Assembly (NCBI GenBank): GCA_001898855.1
Contig: MKVN01000039.1
Coordinates: forward strand, 63,496 to 108,169
Source: Micrococcales bacterium 73-13
GTDB lineage: Bacteria > Actinomycetota > Actinomycetes > Actinomycetales > Microbacteriaceae
Length of the DNA stretch: 44,674 nt
Direction: 5' to 3'
Below are positions 32,120 to 42,249 of the stretch, piece after piece. Under the pieces are notes generated by a model. It was given only the letters and a program-made list of their open reading frames with translations, was not told where the DNA came from and made no database searches. The translations under genes were made by a program, and so were the position numbers. Each line of letters starts with the position of its first letter. Position 1 is the stretch's first letter.

Positions 32120-33243
32120 CCGTCCGGCCCGCCGCCCCCGACCCGCGGCCGGTGCTCCGATTCGGGATGCTCGGCTACGGCTTCATGGGCAAGACCCACA
32201 GCAACGCGCTCAAGACCCTGCCCTACATCTTCTGGCCCGGCGGCGCTCGGACCGAGCTCGTCACGATCGCCGGACGGAACGAGGCCGCGGTCGCCGAGGC
32301 GGCCACCCGCTACGGCTGGCGGCAGTCCACCACGGACTGGCGCGACGTCGTCGAGGACCCGGAGATCGACGTCTTCGACAACGTCGGGCCGGACGCCGCG
32401 CACTTCGAGCCGACGCTCGCCGCGATCGCCGCGGGGAAGCACGTGGTGTGCGAGAAGCCGCTGGCGAGCACGTACGCCGAGGCCGCCCGGCTCGCCGACG
32501 CCGCGGCCGATGCCGGGGTGAGGTCGCTGACCTGCTTCAACTACCGGTTCGTGCCCGCGGTGCGGCTCGCGCACGACATCATCGCCTCCGGGGAGCTCGG
32601 CGACGTCTACAGCGCCCACTTCCGGTATTCCCAGGAGTGGCGGACCGATCCGACGGCCCCGCTCGGCAATCCCACCGGCGCGCTCGACATCATCGGCAGC
32701 CACGCCGTCGACCTCTCCCGATATCTCATCTCGGAGATCGACGCCGTCTCCGCGTTGATCACGAGCCCCGTCACGACCCCGGAGCGCGGAGAGCCGATCG
32801 ACACCTTCGACGCCGTCGTGAGCTGGTCGGGCGGTGCGACCGGGACTCTGGGGGCGATCCTGATCGCGCCGGGGCGCAAGAACCGTCTGAGCTTCGAGAT
32901 CAACGGTTCGAAGGGGAGCCTGCTCTGGGACCTGGAGAACCTGAACATCCTGCGCTACCACCAGCGTCGCGGGGAGCGGACCGAGGGCTTCACCGAGGTG
33001 ATCGTCAACGAGGCGCACCATCCGCTGGTGGCCGCGTGGTGGCCGAGCGCGCACGTCCTGGGCTGGGAGCACTCGCACATCAACATGCTGGCCCACTTCG
33101 CCGAGGCGATCGTTGGGGGCGGAGACGTGGCCCCGCACGCCGCGACCTTCGCCGACGGCGCCGCAGCGGCGCGGGTCTCCGAGGCCGTGCGCAGATCGGC
33201 CGCCGCGGGTGGCCAGCGGGTGGCCGTCGCAGAGGTCGTCTGA
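32116..33243 (+). CDS. Gfo/Idh/MocA-family dehydrogenase (second copy), levoglucosan-dehydrogenase-like
   Basis: The 375-residue protein has GMLGYGFMGKTHS at the N-terminus, CEKPLAS, FNYRFVPAVRLA and GALDIIGSHAVDLSRYL, which holds the D-x-x-x-H catalytic segment. From memory, GFMGK-x-HS ... FWP, the FNYR-x-x-PAV stretch and the Q-E-W/D-P-x-x-PL segment recall levoglucosan dehydrogenase and related 3-dehydrogenases of the family; I could not align it. It overlaps the TIM-barrel gene by 4 nt and is the last gene of the sugar regulon. Confidence 0.9.
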   Translation: MTVRPAAPDPRPVLRFGMLGYGFMGKTHSNALKTLPYIFWPGGARTELVTIAGRNEAAVAEAATRYGWRQSTTDWRDVVEDPEIDVFDNVGPDAAHFEPTLAAIAAGKHVVCEKPLASTYAEAARLADAAADAGVRSLTCFNYRFVPAVRLAHDIIASGELGDVYSAHFRYSQEWRTDPTAPLGNPTGALDIIGSHAVDLSRYLISEIDAVSALITSPVTTPERGEPIDTFDAVVSWSGGATGTLGAILIAPGRKNRLSFEINGSKGSLLWDLENLNILRYHQRRGERTEGFTEVIVNEAHHPLVAAWWPSAHVLGWEHSHINMLAHFAEAIVGGGDVAPHAATFADGAAAARVSEAVRRSAAAGGQRVAVAEVV

Positions 33244-33257
33244 GTGCCGGAGACGAC

Positions 33258-33270
33258 GGCGCCGGGCGCC
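33258..33270 (+). terminator. Weak hairpin after the sugar regulon
   Basis: GGCGC and GCGCC pair with a 3-nt loop, 14 nt after the stop codon at 33243. It precedes the tRNA promoter and could end the operon. The stem is short, so support is limited. Confidence 0.35.
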
Positions 33271-33336
33271 CCGGGGTCTCGTCGGTCCGGACTCCGGGAT
33301 CGGGATCGGCCACCGATCCTCGGCATCGGGAGGTGC

Positions 33337-33342
33337 TAGGAT
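33337..33342 (+). promoter_or_regulatory. -10 box for the tRNA-Leu gene
   Basis: TAGGAT lies 33 nt before the mature tRNA 5' end, a normal distance for a precursor leader. A clear -35 was not recognised. Confidence 0.45.
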
Positions 33343-33375
33343 CGTTGATCGCTGCTCCCGGTGGGCAGCGGTGTT

Positions 33376-33458
33376 GCGCGGGTGGCGGAATGGCAGACGC
33401 GCTAGCTTGAGGTGCTAGTGCCCGTTAGGGCGTGGGGGTTCAAGTCCCCCCTCGCGCA
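33376..33458 (+). tRNA. tRNA-Leu (anticodon GAG)
   Basis: The 83-nt class II tRNA folds completely. The acceptor GCGCGGG pairs with CTCGCGC (one G-U). The D arm has GCG/CGC, and the anticodon stem CTAGC/GCTAG encloses the loop TTGAGGT with GAG at the centre. The long variable arm is GCCC-GTTA-GGGC, and the T arm is GGGGG/CCCCC with loop TTCAAGT. The discriminator is A33458. The 3' CCA is not encoded (the genome reads CAG). It decodes CUC and CUU. Confidence 0.97.
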
Positions 33459-33469
33459 CAGAGTGGAAT

Positions 33470-33507
33470 GGCTCCTGATCCGGGGTTCCGGTCCCGGGTC
33501 CGGAGCC
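33470..33507 (+). terminator. Hairpin after the tRNA-Leu gene
   Basis: GGCTCC (33470-33475) pairs with GGAGCC (33502-33507), enclosing a second GC stem (CCGGG/CCCGG), 11 nt after the tRNA. GTT follows. It is a plausible tRNA terminator. The remaining DNA to 33657 shows no supported gene. Confidence 0.45.
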
Positions 33508-33645
33508 GTTCCCGTCCCCGGGGTTACGTGCCTCCGTCGCTCTCCTCGGGCGGCTCGCGGACGCCCGATCCGTCCGCCCCGCCGCCGGGCCCGCTGCCGA
33601 TGCGCCATGACCGGAGCGCCTGCGGCGGCGTTCGCACGGATGCGA

Positions 33646-33651
33646 TATATC
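33646..33651 (+). promoter_or_regulatory. -10 box of a leaderless promoter, DUF998-like gene
   Basis: TATATC ends 6 nt before GTG 33658, so transcription is expected at the start codon itself. This decides the start over the upstream ATGs at 33607 and 33640. Confidence 0.5.
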
Positions 33652-33657
33652 TTCCCC

Positions 33658-34707
33658 GTGACCACGACGACCCAGTCCGAGCCCAGAACCGTCCGCATCG
33701 AGACCGAGGCGGTCTACGCGGCCCTCTCCGCGGGAGCGCTGGGAGCGGTGCTCGGCGCCGTCGCGACGTGGGGCACGGCGCTCGCGTTCTGGGGATGGCC
33801 CTCCGCCGGCGGCTTCGCGGCGATCGTCGCGGGCGCGGTGGCCATCGCCGCGGCGGCGACCGCCTACTCCCGGTCCGGCGCGCTGCCGGGGCAGGAGTGG
33901 CGCCGCGGGCTGCGGTCCGGGCGGGCGGTCGTGAACGTGGTCTCCGTGACCATCGCGCACGCGGCCCTCGCCGCCCTCGCGACGGCCGTCGTCTACCTGG
34001 TCCTCGGCCTCGGCTTCGTCGGGATGGTCCTGCGGCCCTTCGAGGGCGCCGTCCTCGGCGCGGTCTCGACGGGACTCGCCGCCTATCTGGTGTACCTCTC
34101 GGCGTCCCGCATCAGCACCCAGCGGCTGTCCTCGCTGCTGCTGTCGTTCGTCGCCCTGGGCACGCTCACCGCGATGGCGACCTCGCCGGACCCCGACTGG
34201 TGGCGCTTCCACTTCAGCGAGCTGGGGACGTTCGCGGCCTTCTCCAGCGTCGTGTTCAACGGCACCCTGATCGCCGCCGGCCTGCTCGTCACGACCTTCG
34301 CGGCGTACGTGCAGAGCGATCTCAGCGCGCTCGTGACGACCGGCAGGCTCACGAGCCGCCGCAGCCGGTCGGTGGTGCCCGCGCTGCTCGTCGTGATGGG
34401 CGTGATGCTCGCCTGCGTCGGCATCGTGCCGGTGAACCTGAACGAGCCGATCCACAACCTCGCCGCATCGGGGATGGCGCTGATGTTCTTCGGCCTGCTC
34501 GGCTCCTCGCCGTGGCTGCTGCGCGGGATGCCGCGGGCGTTCTTCCTCTCCACGGCCGCGATCGGCGCGGCGTTCGTCGCCGCCGTCGTGCTCTTCGTCG
34601 TGGGGTTCTTCGGGCTGACCGCGTTCGAGATCGCGGTGTTCGCGCTCATCTTCGGCTGGATCGCGATCTTCATCCGATTCCTCGGCGTCACCGGCCAGAA
34701 GGAGTAG
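33658..34707 (+). CDS. Multi-pass membrane protein, DUF998-like
   Basis: The 349-residue protein has about nine hydrophobic spans beginning at residue 22. The loop TSPDPDWWRFHFSELG matches the conserved acidic/aromatic loop of DUF998-type membrane proteins, and VPVNLNEPIHNLAA contains a conserved His. The start GTG 33658 is chosen because a -10 box lies just before it; a start further upstream would run into the tRNA terminator region. The function is unknown. It is flanked by the tRNA and an M20 peptidase gene with its own promoter. Confidence 0.8.
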   Translation: MTTTTQSEPRTVRIETEAVYAALSAGALGAVLGAVATWGTALAFWGWPSAGGFAAIVAGAVAIAAAATAYSRSGALPGQEWRRGLRSGRAVVNVVSVTIAHAALAALATAVVYLVLGLGFVGMVLRPFEGAVLGAVSTGLAAYLVYLSASRISTQRLSSLLLSFVALGTLTAMATSPDPDWWRFHFSELGTFAAFSSVVFNGTLIAAGLLVTTFAAYVQSDLSALVTTGRLTSRRSRSVVPALLVVMGVMLACVGIVPVNLNEPIHNLAASGMALMFFGLLGSSPWLLRGMPRAFFLSTAAIGAAFVAAVVLFVVGFFGLTAFEIAVFALIFGWIAIFIRFLGVTGQKE

Positions 34708-34719
34708 GCGCCCGGGATC

Positions 34720-34733
34720 GCGCCCTTCGGCGC
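34720..34733 (+). terminator. Small hairpin after the DUF998-like gene
   Basis: GCGCC-CTTC-GGCGC forms a 5-bp stem with a stable tetraloop 12 nt after the stop codon and upstream of the next promoter. Confidence 0.35.
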
Positions 34734-34748
34734 ACCGGCCCGCGCCGC

Positions 34749-34754
34749 TAGCGT
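34749..34754 (+). promoter_or_regulatory. -10 box of a leaderless promoter, M20 peptidase gene
   Basis: TAGCGT is followed by 6 nt and the ATG at 34761. The GGAG between them is too close to serve as ribosome binding site, which supports a leaderless message. Confidence 0.55.
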
Positions 34755-34760
34755 GGAGCC

Positions 34761-36053
34761 ATGGCCGAGGAGCTGAGCCCGACCGCGCGGGTCGCGCGCG
34801 ATCTCATCCGGTTCGACACGACGAACTGGGGCGAGGGGCGCTCGAACGGCGAGACCGAGGCGGCGCGGTACCTCGGCGGCCTGCTCGCCGGCATGGGCCT
34901 CGACCCCGAGTACGTCGACTCGGCGCCCGGCCGCACGAGCGTCGTCGCCCGCGTGCCCGGACGGGATCCGGCCCGCCCGGCCCTCGTCGTGCACGGGCAC
35001 ACCGACGTGGTCCCGGCCGATCCCGCGGCGTGGAGCGTCGACCCCTTCGCCGGGGAGGTCCGCGACGGCATGCTCTGGGGCCGCGGCGCCGTCGACATGA
35101 AGGACATGGACGCGATGATCGTCACGGCGATCGGCGACATCCTCGCCTCCGGGCGGCTGCCGGCGCGCGAGCTGGTGGTCGCCTTCTTCGCCGACGAGGA
35201 GAACGGCGGCGTGCTCGGCTCGCACTGGCTCGCCGAGCACCGCCCGGAGCTCTTCGCCGGCGCGACGGAGGCGATCAGCGAGGTCGGCGGATACTCGATC
35301 GACGTCGACGGACGACGCGCCTACCTGCTGCAGACGGGGGAGAAGGCCCTGGTCTGGATCCGCCTGGTCGCCACCGGGCCCGCGGCGCACGGCTCGCGGC
35401 TGGTGCGGGAGAACGCGATCACCCGCCTCGCCGAGGCCGTCGCCCGGATCGGCCGGATCGAGTGGCCGATCCGGCTGACCACGACGACCGAGGACCTCGT
35501 CGCCCAGCTCGCGACGCTGCTGCCGGCGATCGGCCGCGACCCCGAGGAGCTGGTCCTGGCGACCGGCACCGCCGCCGGCTTCCTGCTGCCGTCGCTGCGC
35601 AGCACGAGCAACCCGACGCTGCTCTCCGCCGGCTACAAGCACAACGTCGTCCCCGACCGCGCCGAGGCGCTGATCGACCTGCGGCCGCTGCCGGGGCAGG
35701 AGGACGCCGTGCTCGACGCGATCCGCGCGCTGCTGCCGGAGGGCGTCGAGCTCGAGGTGCTGCGCCGGGACATCGGCCTCGAGCTCCCCTTCGCCGGGCC
35801 GACGGTCGAGGCGATGCGCGCCGCCCTCGCCCGGCACGACCCCGGTGCGCCGGTGCTGCCGTACCTGATGCCGGCGGGCACCGACAACAAGGCGCTCTCC
35901 CTGCTCGGCATCGCCGGCTACGGCTTCGCGCCGCTGCGGCTGCCGGCCGACCTCGACTTCCCGGGCCTGTTCCACGGCGTCGACGAGCGCGTCCCGCTCG
36001 ACGCGCTCGACTTCGGGACGGCCGTGCTCACCGACTTCCTGCTGGACTGCTGA
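34761..36053 (+). CDS. M20-family metallopeptidase / deacylase
   Basis: The 430-residue protein has VVHGHTDVVPAD (metal His and catalytic Asp), GRGAVDMKDMDA (bridging Asp), FFADEENGG (catalytic Glu pair), EVGGYSID and a dimerisation domain with GPAAHGSR, then SAGYKHNVVP and a C-terminal MPAGTDNKALS. It is a two-zinc enzyme of the ArgE/DapE/carboxypeptidase group and probably cleaves dipeptides or N-acyl amino acids. It is a conserved neighbour of uppP in related genomes as I recall. The exact substrate is unassigned. Confidence 0.9.
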   Translation: MAEELSPTARVARDLIRFDTTNWGEGRSNGETEAARYLGGLLAGMGLDPEYVDSAPGRTSVVARVPGRDPARPALVVHGHTDVVPADPAAWSVDPFAGEVRDGMLWGRGAVDMKDMDAMIVTAIGDILASGRLPARELVVAFFADEENGGVLGSHWLAEHRPELFAGATEAISEVGGYSIDVDGRRAYLLQTGEKALVWIRLVATGPAAHGSRLVRENAITRLAEAVARIGRIEWPIRLTTTTEDLVAQLATLLPAIGRDPEELVLATGTAAGFLLPSLRSTSNPTLLSAGYKHNVVPDRAEALIDLRPLPGQEDAVLDAIRALLPEGVELEVLRRDIGLELPFAGPTVEAMRAALARHDPGAPVLPYLMPAGTDNKALSLLGIAGYGFAPLRLPADLDFPGLFHGVDERVPLDALDFGTAVLTDFLLDC

Positions 36054-36092
36054 GACCCGCGGGTCGAATAGGCCGCGGACCCGTTCGAGACC

Positions 36093-36098
36093 TAGGCT
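36093..36098 (+). promoter_or_regulatory. -10 box of a leaderless promoter, uppP
   Basis: TAGGCT ends 8 nt before GTG 36107 and no Shine-Dalgarno intervenes. Confidence 0.55.
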
Positions 36099-36106
36099 CG
36101 ACCTCC

Positions 36107-36961
36107 GTGAGTTTCATCGAGGCCGCGATCCTCGGTCTCATCCAGGGACTGACCGAATTCCTCCCGATCTCCTCGAGCGCGCATCTGCGCATCGCGGGCG
36201 AGTTCTTCGGGCACGATCCCGGCGCGACGTTCACCGCGATCACGCAGATCGGCACCGAGGTCGCCGTGGTCCTCTACTTCTGGAAGGACATCGTCCGGAT
36301 CGTCGGGCGATGGTTCCGCCACTTCGCGCCGGGCTCCGGGATCCGCCGCGGCGACCCGGACGTGCGGCTGGCCTGGCTCATCATCATCGGGACGATCCCG
36401 ATCGGCCTGGTCGGCTACCTCGCGCAGGCGGAGATCCGCGGCGTGTTCCGCTCGCTCTGGCTGGTGGCGACGGTGCTCATCGTCTTCGGCCTGCTGCTCG
36501 GCATCGCCGACTGGCTCGGCCACCGTCGGCGCGAGCTGGACCACATGACCTACCCGCACGGCCTGCTGATCGGCCTGGCGCAGATGCTCGCGCTGGTGCC
36601 CGGCGTCTCGCGCTCCGGCGCGACGACGGCGACGGGCCTCGCCCTCGGCTACACCCGCCCGGCGGCGGCGCGGTTCGCGTTCCTGCTCGCGATCCCGGCC
36701 GTGCTCGGCAGCGGGGTCTACGAGCTGGTCAACGCGCTGCGCGGCAAGGGCGACGCCGGCGCCGGCGCCGTCGTGATGCCGTTCGGGCTCGCCGAGACGG
36801 CGCTCGCGACGATCGTCGCCTTCGTCGTCGGCTACGCGGTGATCGCGTTCCTGATGCGCTGGCTGCAGACCCGCTCGTTCCTGCCGTTCGTGGTCTACCG
36901 GGTGCTGCTCGGCGGCGTGATCATGGTGCTGCTGGCGACGAACGTGCTGCAGCCGTACTGA
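36107..36961 (+). CDS. uppP: Undecaprenyl-diphosphatase (bacitracin resistance protein BacA/UppP)
   Basis: The 284-residue integral membrane phosphatase has the two hallmark motifs: GLTEFLPISSSAHL near the N-terminus and PGVSRSGATTATGLALG in the middle, plus the C-terminal FLPFVVYRVLLG. It dephosphorylates undecaprenyl diphosphate, recycling the lipid carrier for peptidoglycan and wall polymers. GTG 36107 follows a -10 element without a ribosome binding site. It converges on the PAC2 gene. Confidence 0.97.
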   Translation: MSFIEAAILGLIQGLTEFLPISSSAHLRIAGEFFGHDPGATFTAITQIGTEVAVVLYFWKDIVRIVGRWFRHFAPGSGIRRGDPDVRLAWLIIIGTIPIGLVGYLAQAEIRGVFRSLWLVATVLIVFGLLLGIADWLGHRRRELDHMTYPHGLLIGLAQMLALVPGVSRSGATTATGLALGYTRPAAARFAFLLAIPAVLGSGVYELVNALRGKGDAGAGAVVMPFGLAETALATIVAFVVGYAVIAFLMRWLQTRSFLPFVVYRVLLGGVIMVLLATNVLQPY

Positions 36962-36962
36962 G

Positions 36963-36988
36963 CCGGCGGCCCTGGCCGCAGCCGCCGG
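36963..36988. terminator. Bidirectional hairpin between uppP and the PAC2 gene
   Basis: CCGGCGGC pairs with GCCGCCGG (8 bp, 10-nt loop). It occupies nearly the whole 32-bp gap between the convergent stops and can serve both strands. Confidence 0.6.
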
Positions 36989-36993
36989 GCCGG

Positions 36994-39565
<2,572 letters not shown>

Positions 39566-39569
39566 GCCG

Positions 39570-40544
39570 GTGCGCAAGTCCACCGGCATCCTGCTCGCCT
39601 CCGGCCTCGTGCTGTCGCTCGCCGCGTGCGCCGCGCCGACCGGCCCCGCGATCGACGGCGGCAGCCCCGTGGACCCGGCCCGCTGCACCCCGATCTGGGC
39701 GCGCGGCGGACTCGCCGAGGACATCACGGCGACCGGCGACTTCGGGACGACCTCGATCACCGCGGACTTCCCGACGCCGTTCGTCGCGCACGACGCGACG
39801 ACGAGCGCGATCCTCTCGGCCGGCGACGGCCCCGTCGTGGGGCCGACCGACATCGTCGGGGGCACGCTCTCGATCTTCGACGGGAAGACCGGGTGGCTGA
39901 TGACGCAGACCGACGCGACCACGCTCTTCCCGCTCGGCAGCGAGGCCACGCCGTACTTCGACGCGGCGGCGTGCGCGACGGTGGGCTCGCGCGTCGCTGC
40001 CGTCGGCACCAGCGCCGACGTGCTCGGCGCGTCCTTCGTGTCCGCGAACGGCATCGACCCGGACATGACCGTCGTCAGCGTGCTCGACATCCAGCACGCC
40101 TACCTCAGCCGCGCCCAGGGCTCGACGCCGCCGCCGCAGAACGGCCTGCCGACCGTCTCGTACACCGCGGACGGCCGCCCCGGGCTCTCCTTCACGAACG
40201 CGGCGGCGCCGACCGAGCTGCGCGCCGAGACGCTCATCGCCGGCACCGGCTCGACGGTCGAGGCGGGCGACACCCTGCTCGTCCACTACACCGGGGTGGT
40301 CTGGGACACGCGCAAGGTGTTCCAGTCGACCTGGGACCAGGGCGCTCCGGTGCGGCTCGCGCTGTCGAGCGTCGTGCCGGGCTTCGCGACCGCGGTCGTG
40401 GGGCAGCGCGTCGGGTCCCAGGTGCTCGTGACCATCCCGCCGGACCTCGGCTACGGCGACAGCCCGCCGAGCGGATCCGGCATCACCGCGACTGACACCC
40501 TGGTCTTCGTCATCGACATCCTCGGCGTGCTGCCGGCTGAGTGA
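39570..40544 (+). CDS. FKBP-type peptidyl-prolyl isomerase lipoprotein
   Basis: The 324-residue protein has a short lipoprotein signal with lipobox LAAC. The C-terminal FKBP domain (about 235-322) shows GDTLLVHYTGVVWDT, VVPGFATAVVGQRVGSQV and IPPDLGYGD. The region about 40-200 has a similar strand rhythm and may be a degenerate first FKBP domain. It acts outside the membrane as a foldase or chaperone. It sits between trmI and pafB in place of the larger proteasome block of other genera. Confidence 0.92.
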   Translation: MRKSTGILLASGLVLSLAACAAPTGPAIDGGSPVDPARCTPIWARGGLAEDITATGDFGTTSITADFPTPFVAHDATTSAILSAGDGPVVGPTDIVGGTLSIFDGKTGWLMTQTDATTLFPLGSEATPYFDAAACATVGSRVAAVGTSADVLGASFVSANGIDPDMTVVSVLDIQHAYLSRAQGSTPPPQNGLPTVSYTADGRPGLSFTNAAAPTELRAETLIAGTGSTVEAGDTLLVHYTGVVWDTRKVFQSTWDQGAPVRLALSSVVPGFATAVVGQRVGSQVLVTIPPDLGYGDSPPSGSGITATDTLVFVIDILGVLPAE

Positions 40545-40624
40545 TTCCCACTCAGGCATCGCGGCGGGTCGCTCGGGGACACTGAGCGCATCGCGGCGAG
40601 CGGATCGCGGGGGAGGACGTCGGG

Positions 40625-41236
40625 GTGCGAGGCACGGGCCGGAGCCGGCTGCTCGCGATCGGGAACGCGACGATCCTCGCCGCCGCCGTGCTCCTGGCCG
40701 GGTGCTCCGGACCGGCCGGGAGCCCCGGACTCGGCGGCTCCGACGGCGAGACCGCGACACCCGACTCGAGCACCGGGCCCGCCGACGAGGCAGGGGACCG
40801 GGGCCCGGTCGGGGACGAGGGTCTCGCCGGGGAGAACGGCGATCGGCCGGTCTACGTGAAGTTCACGCTCCCGTACCGCTACCCGACCGGCACCACGATC
40901 TCCGCCCAGCGGATCGACGCCAACTGCGTGCGGGACGAGGTCGAGGGCACCTGGCGGGCCGAGCGCTCCGGCATCATCGTCGTCTTCATGTTCACGAACT
41001 CCGACGGGCAGTGCATGTGGGAGAGCTCCTGGGCGACCTGGCGCCTGACGGTGGCGACGCCGGGCGGCGGCTCGGAGTGGACGACCTTCGAGATCGCCCA
41101 GACCAACACGCCGAAGCCCTACGCCACGATGATGCTCGAGGGCAAGTGCTGGGGCGAGCAGCTGCAGTGCTTCCCGACCACGAGCGAGGTGCAGTCGCCG
41201 CCCATGGGCGCCCGGATCGACATCGTCTTCAAGTAG
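40625..41236 (+). CDS. Putative lipoprotein of unknown function
   Basis: The 203-residue protein starts at GTG 40625 after GGGGAGGAC. The signal peptide ends in the lipobox LLAGC. The following ~45 residues are low-complexity Gly/Asp/Glu/Pro linker, then a compact domain with four Cys (NCVRDE, GQCMW, GKCWGE and LQCF), which could form two disulfides. The domain repeats aromatic-rich strands (WESSWATW) and may be an immunoglobulin-like or beta-sandwich fold. I do not recognise a family. Confidence 0.75.
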   Translation: MRGTGRSRLLAIGNATILAAAVLLAGCSGPAGSPGLGGSDGETATPDSSTGPADEAGDRGPVGDEGLAGENGDRPVYVKFTLPYRYPTGTTISAQRIDANCVRDEVEGTWRAERSGIIVVFMFTNSDGQCMWESSWATWRLTVATPGGGSEWTTFEIAQTNTPKPYATMMLEGKCWGEQLQCFPTTSEVQSPPMGARIDIVFK

Positions 41237-41252
41237 GGCTCCGGCGCGCACC

Positions 41253-41258
41253 TAGACT
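41253..41258 (+). promoter_or_regulatory. -10 box of a leaderless promoter, pafB
   Basis: TAGACT ends 7 nt before GTG 41266. No ribosome binding site is present. Confidence 0.55.
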
Positions 41259-41265
41259 CGCTCCC

Positions 41266-42249
41266 GTGGCCGAGGTACCGAACAATTACGAGCGGCAGTT
41301 CAGCCTCGTGCTCGCGCTCGTCGCGACGTCCGCGGGCCTGCGGAAGTCGGAGATCCTCAGCACGGTGCACGGCTACGCGCAGCGCCACCGCGACGGCGAC
41401 CGGGCGGCGGGGACCGCGCTCGACCGGCTGTTCGAGCGCGACAAGAGCGCGCTGAAGGAGCTCGGCGTGCCGATCGAGACGATCGACGACCCCGGCGATC
41501 CGGGGAACAACCAGCTCGCCCGCTACCGCATCCCGCGCTCCGCCTACCAGCTGCCGGAGGACGTGACGTTCACCCCCGGCGAGCTCGCGATCCTCGGCCT
41601 CGCCGCCGAGGTGTGGCGCGAGGGATCGCTCTCCGCCGACTCGCGACGGGCGCTCACCAAGCTGCGCGGCCTCGGCATCGCCGCGAGCGACCCGGTCGTC
41701 GGCTACCTGCCGCTGGTACGGGCCGTCGAGCCGGCGCTCGACCCGCTGCGCGGCGCGATCCAGGAACGGCGGGTCGTCGAGTTCGACTACCTGAAGCCCT
41801 CCGACGACACCCCGACGCGCCGCCGGGTCTCGCCGCTGGACCTGCTCAACCACCTGGGACGCTGGCTGCTCGTCGCCGCCGAGGCCGACGGCGGCAGGAG
41901 GACCTTCCTGGTCCGCAGGATCGTCGGGGAGGTGCGCGTGACCGGTGATGCGGGGCTCGCGCCGGCGCCCGACGAGGTCGAGCGCGAGCTCGCCGAGCTC
42001 GAGCGCGTCGCCCGGCGCAACGCGGCGCGCGTCGCGGTCGCGCCGGGCTCCGACGCGGCGATCCGGCTCCGGAACCGTCCGGGCAGCGTCGTGGTCGAGT
42101 CGGGCGTGCTGGAGCTGCACGACCCGGACCTCGCGCTGCTCGCGGACGAGCTCGTCGCGCTGCACCCGGAGGCGACCGTGCTCTCGCCGCCCGCGCTGGT
42201 CGACCTGGTCGTCGAGCGGCTCTCCCGGATCGAGGGGGCGCATGGCTGA
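41266..42249 (+). CDS. pafB: WYL-domain transcriptional regulator PafB
   Basis: The 327-residue protein has an N-terminal wHTH part (YERQFSLVLALVATSAGLRK through a STVHGYA region), a helical linker and a WYL domain with VVEFDYLKPSD and LLNHLGRWLLVAAE, then a WCX-type C-terminal domain. With PafC it forms the heterodimeric activator of the mycobacterial DNA-damage response. GTG 41266 follows a -10 element. It overlaps pafC by 8 nt, and the pair keeps the usual order before tatA. Confidence 0.95.
   Translation: MAEVPNNYERQFSLVLALVATSAGLRKSEILSTVHGYAQRHRDGDRAAGTALDRLFERDKSALKELGVPIETIDDPGDPGNNQLARYRIPRSAYQLPEDVTFTPGELAILGLAAEVWREGSLSADSRRALTKLRGLGIAASDPVVGYLPLVRAVEPALDPLRGAIQERRVVEFDYLKPSDDTPTRRRVSPLDLLNHLGRWLLVAAEADGGRRTFLVRRIVGEVRVTGDAGLAPAPDEVERELAELERVARRNAARVAVAPGSDAAIRLRNRPGSVVVESGVLELHDPDLALLADELVALHPEATVLSPPALVDLVVERLSRIEGAHG

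Noticed and set aside
33412-33657. Upstream extension of the DUF998-like gene to a start inside the tRNA
   Set aside because: The extension would overlap the tRNA 3' half and its hairpin, and it has no membrane or family features. The -10 box at 33646-33651 supports GTG 33658.
40551-40620. Direct repeat GCATCGCGGCG upstream of the small lipoprotein gene
   Set aside because: There are only two short GC-rich copies with no dyad symmetry and no link to a promoter. It is likely chance in this composition.
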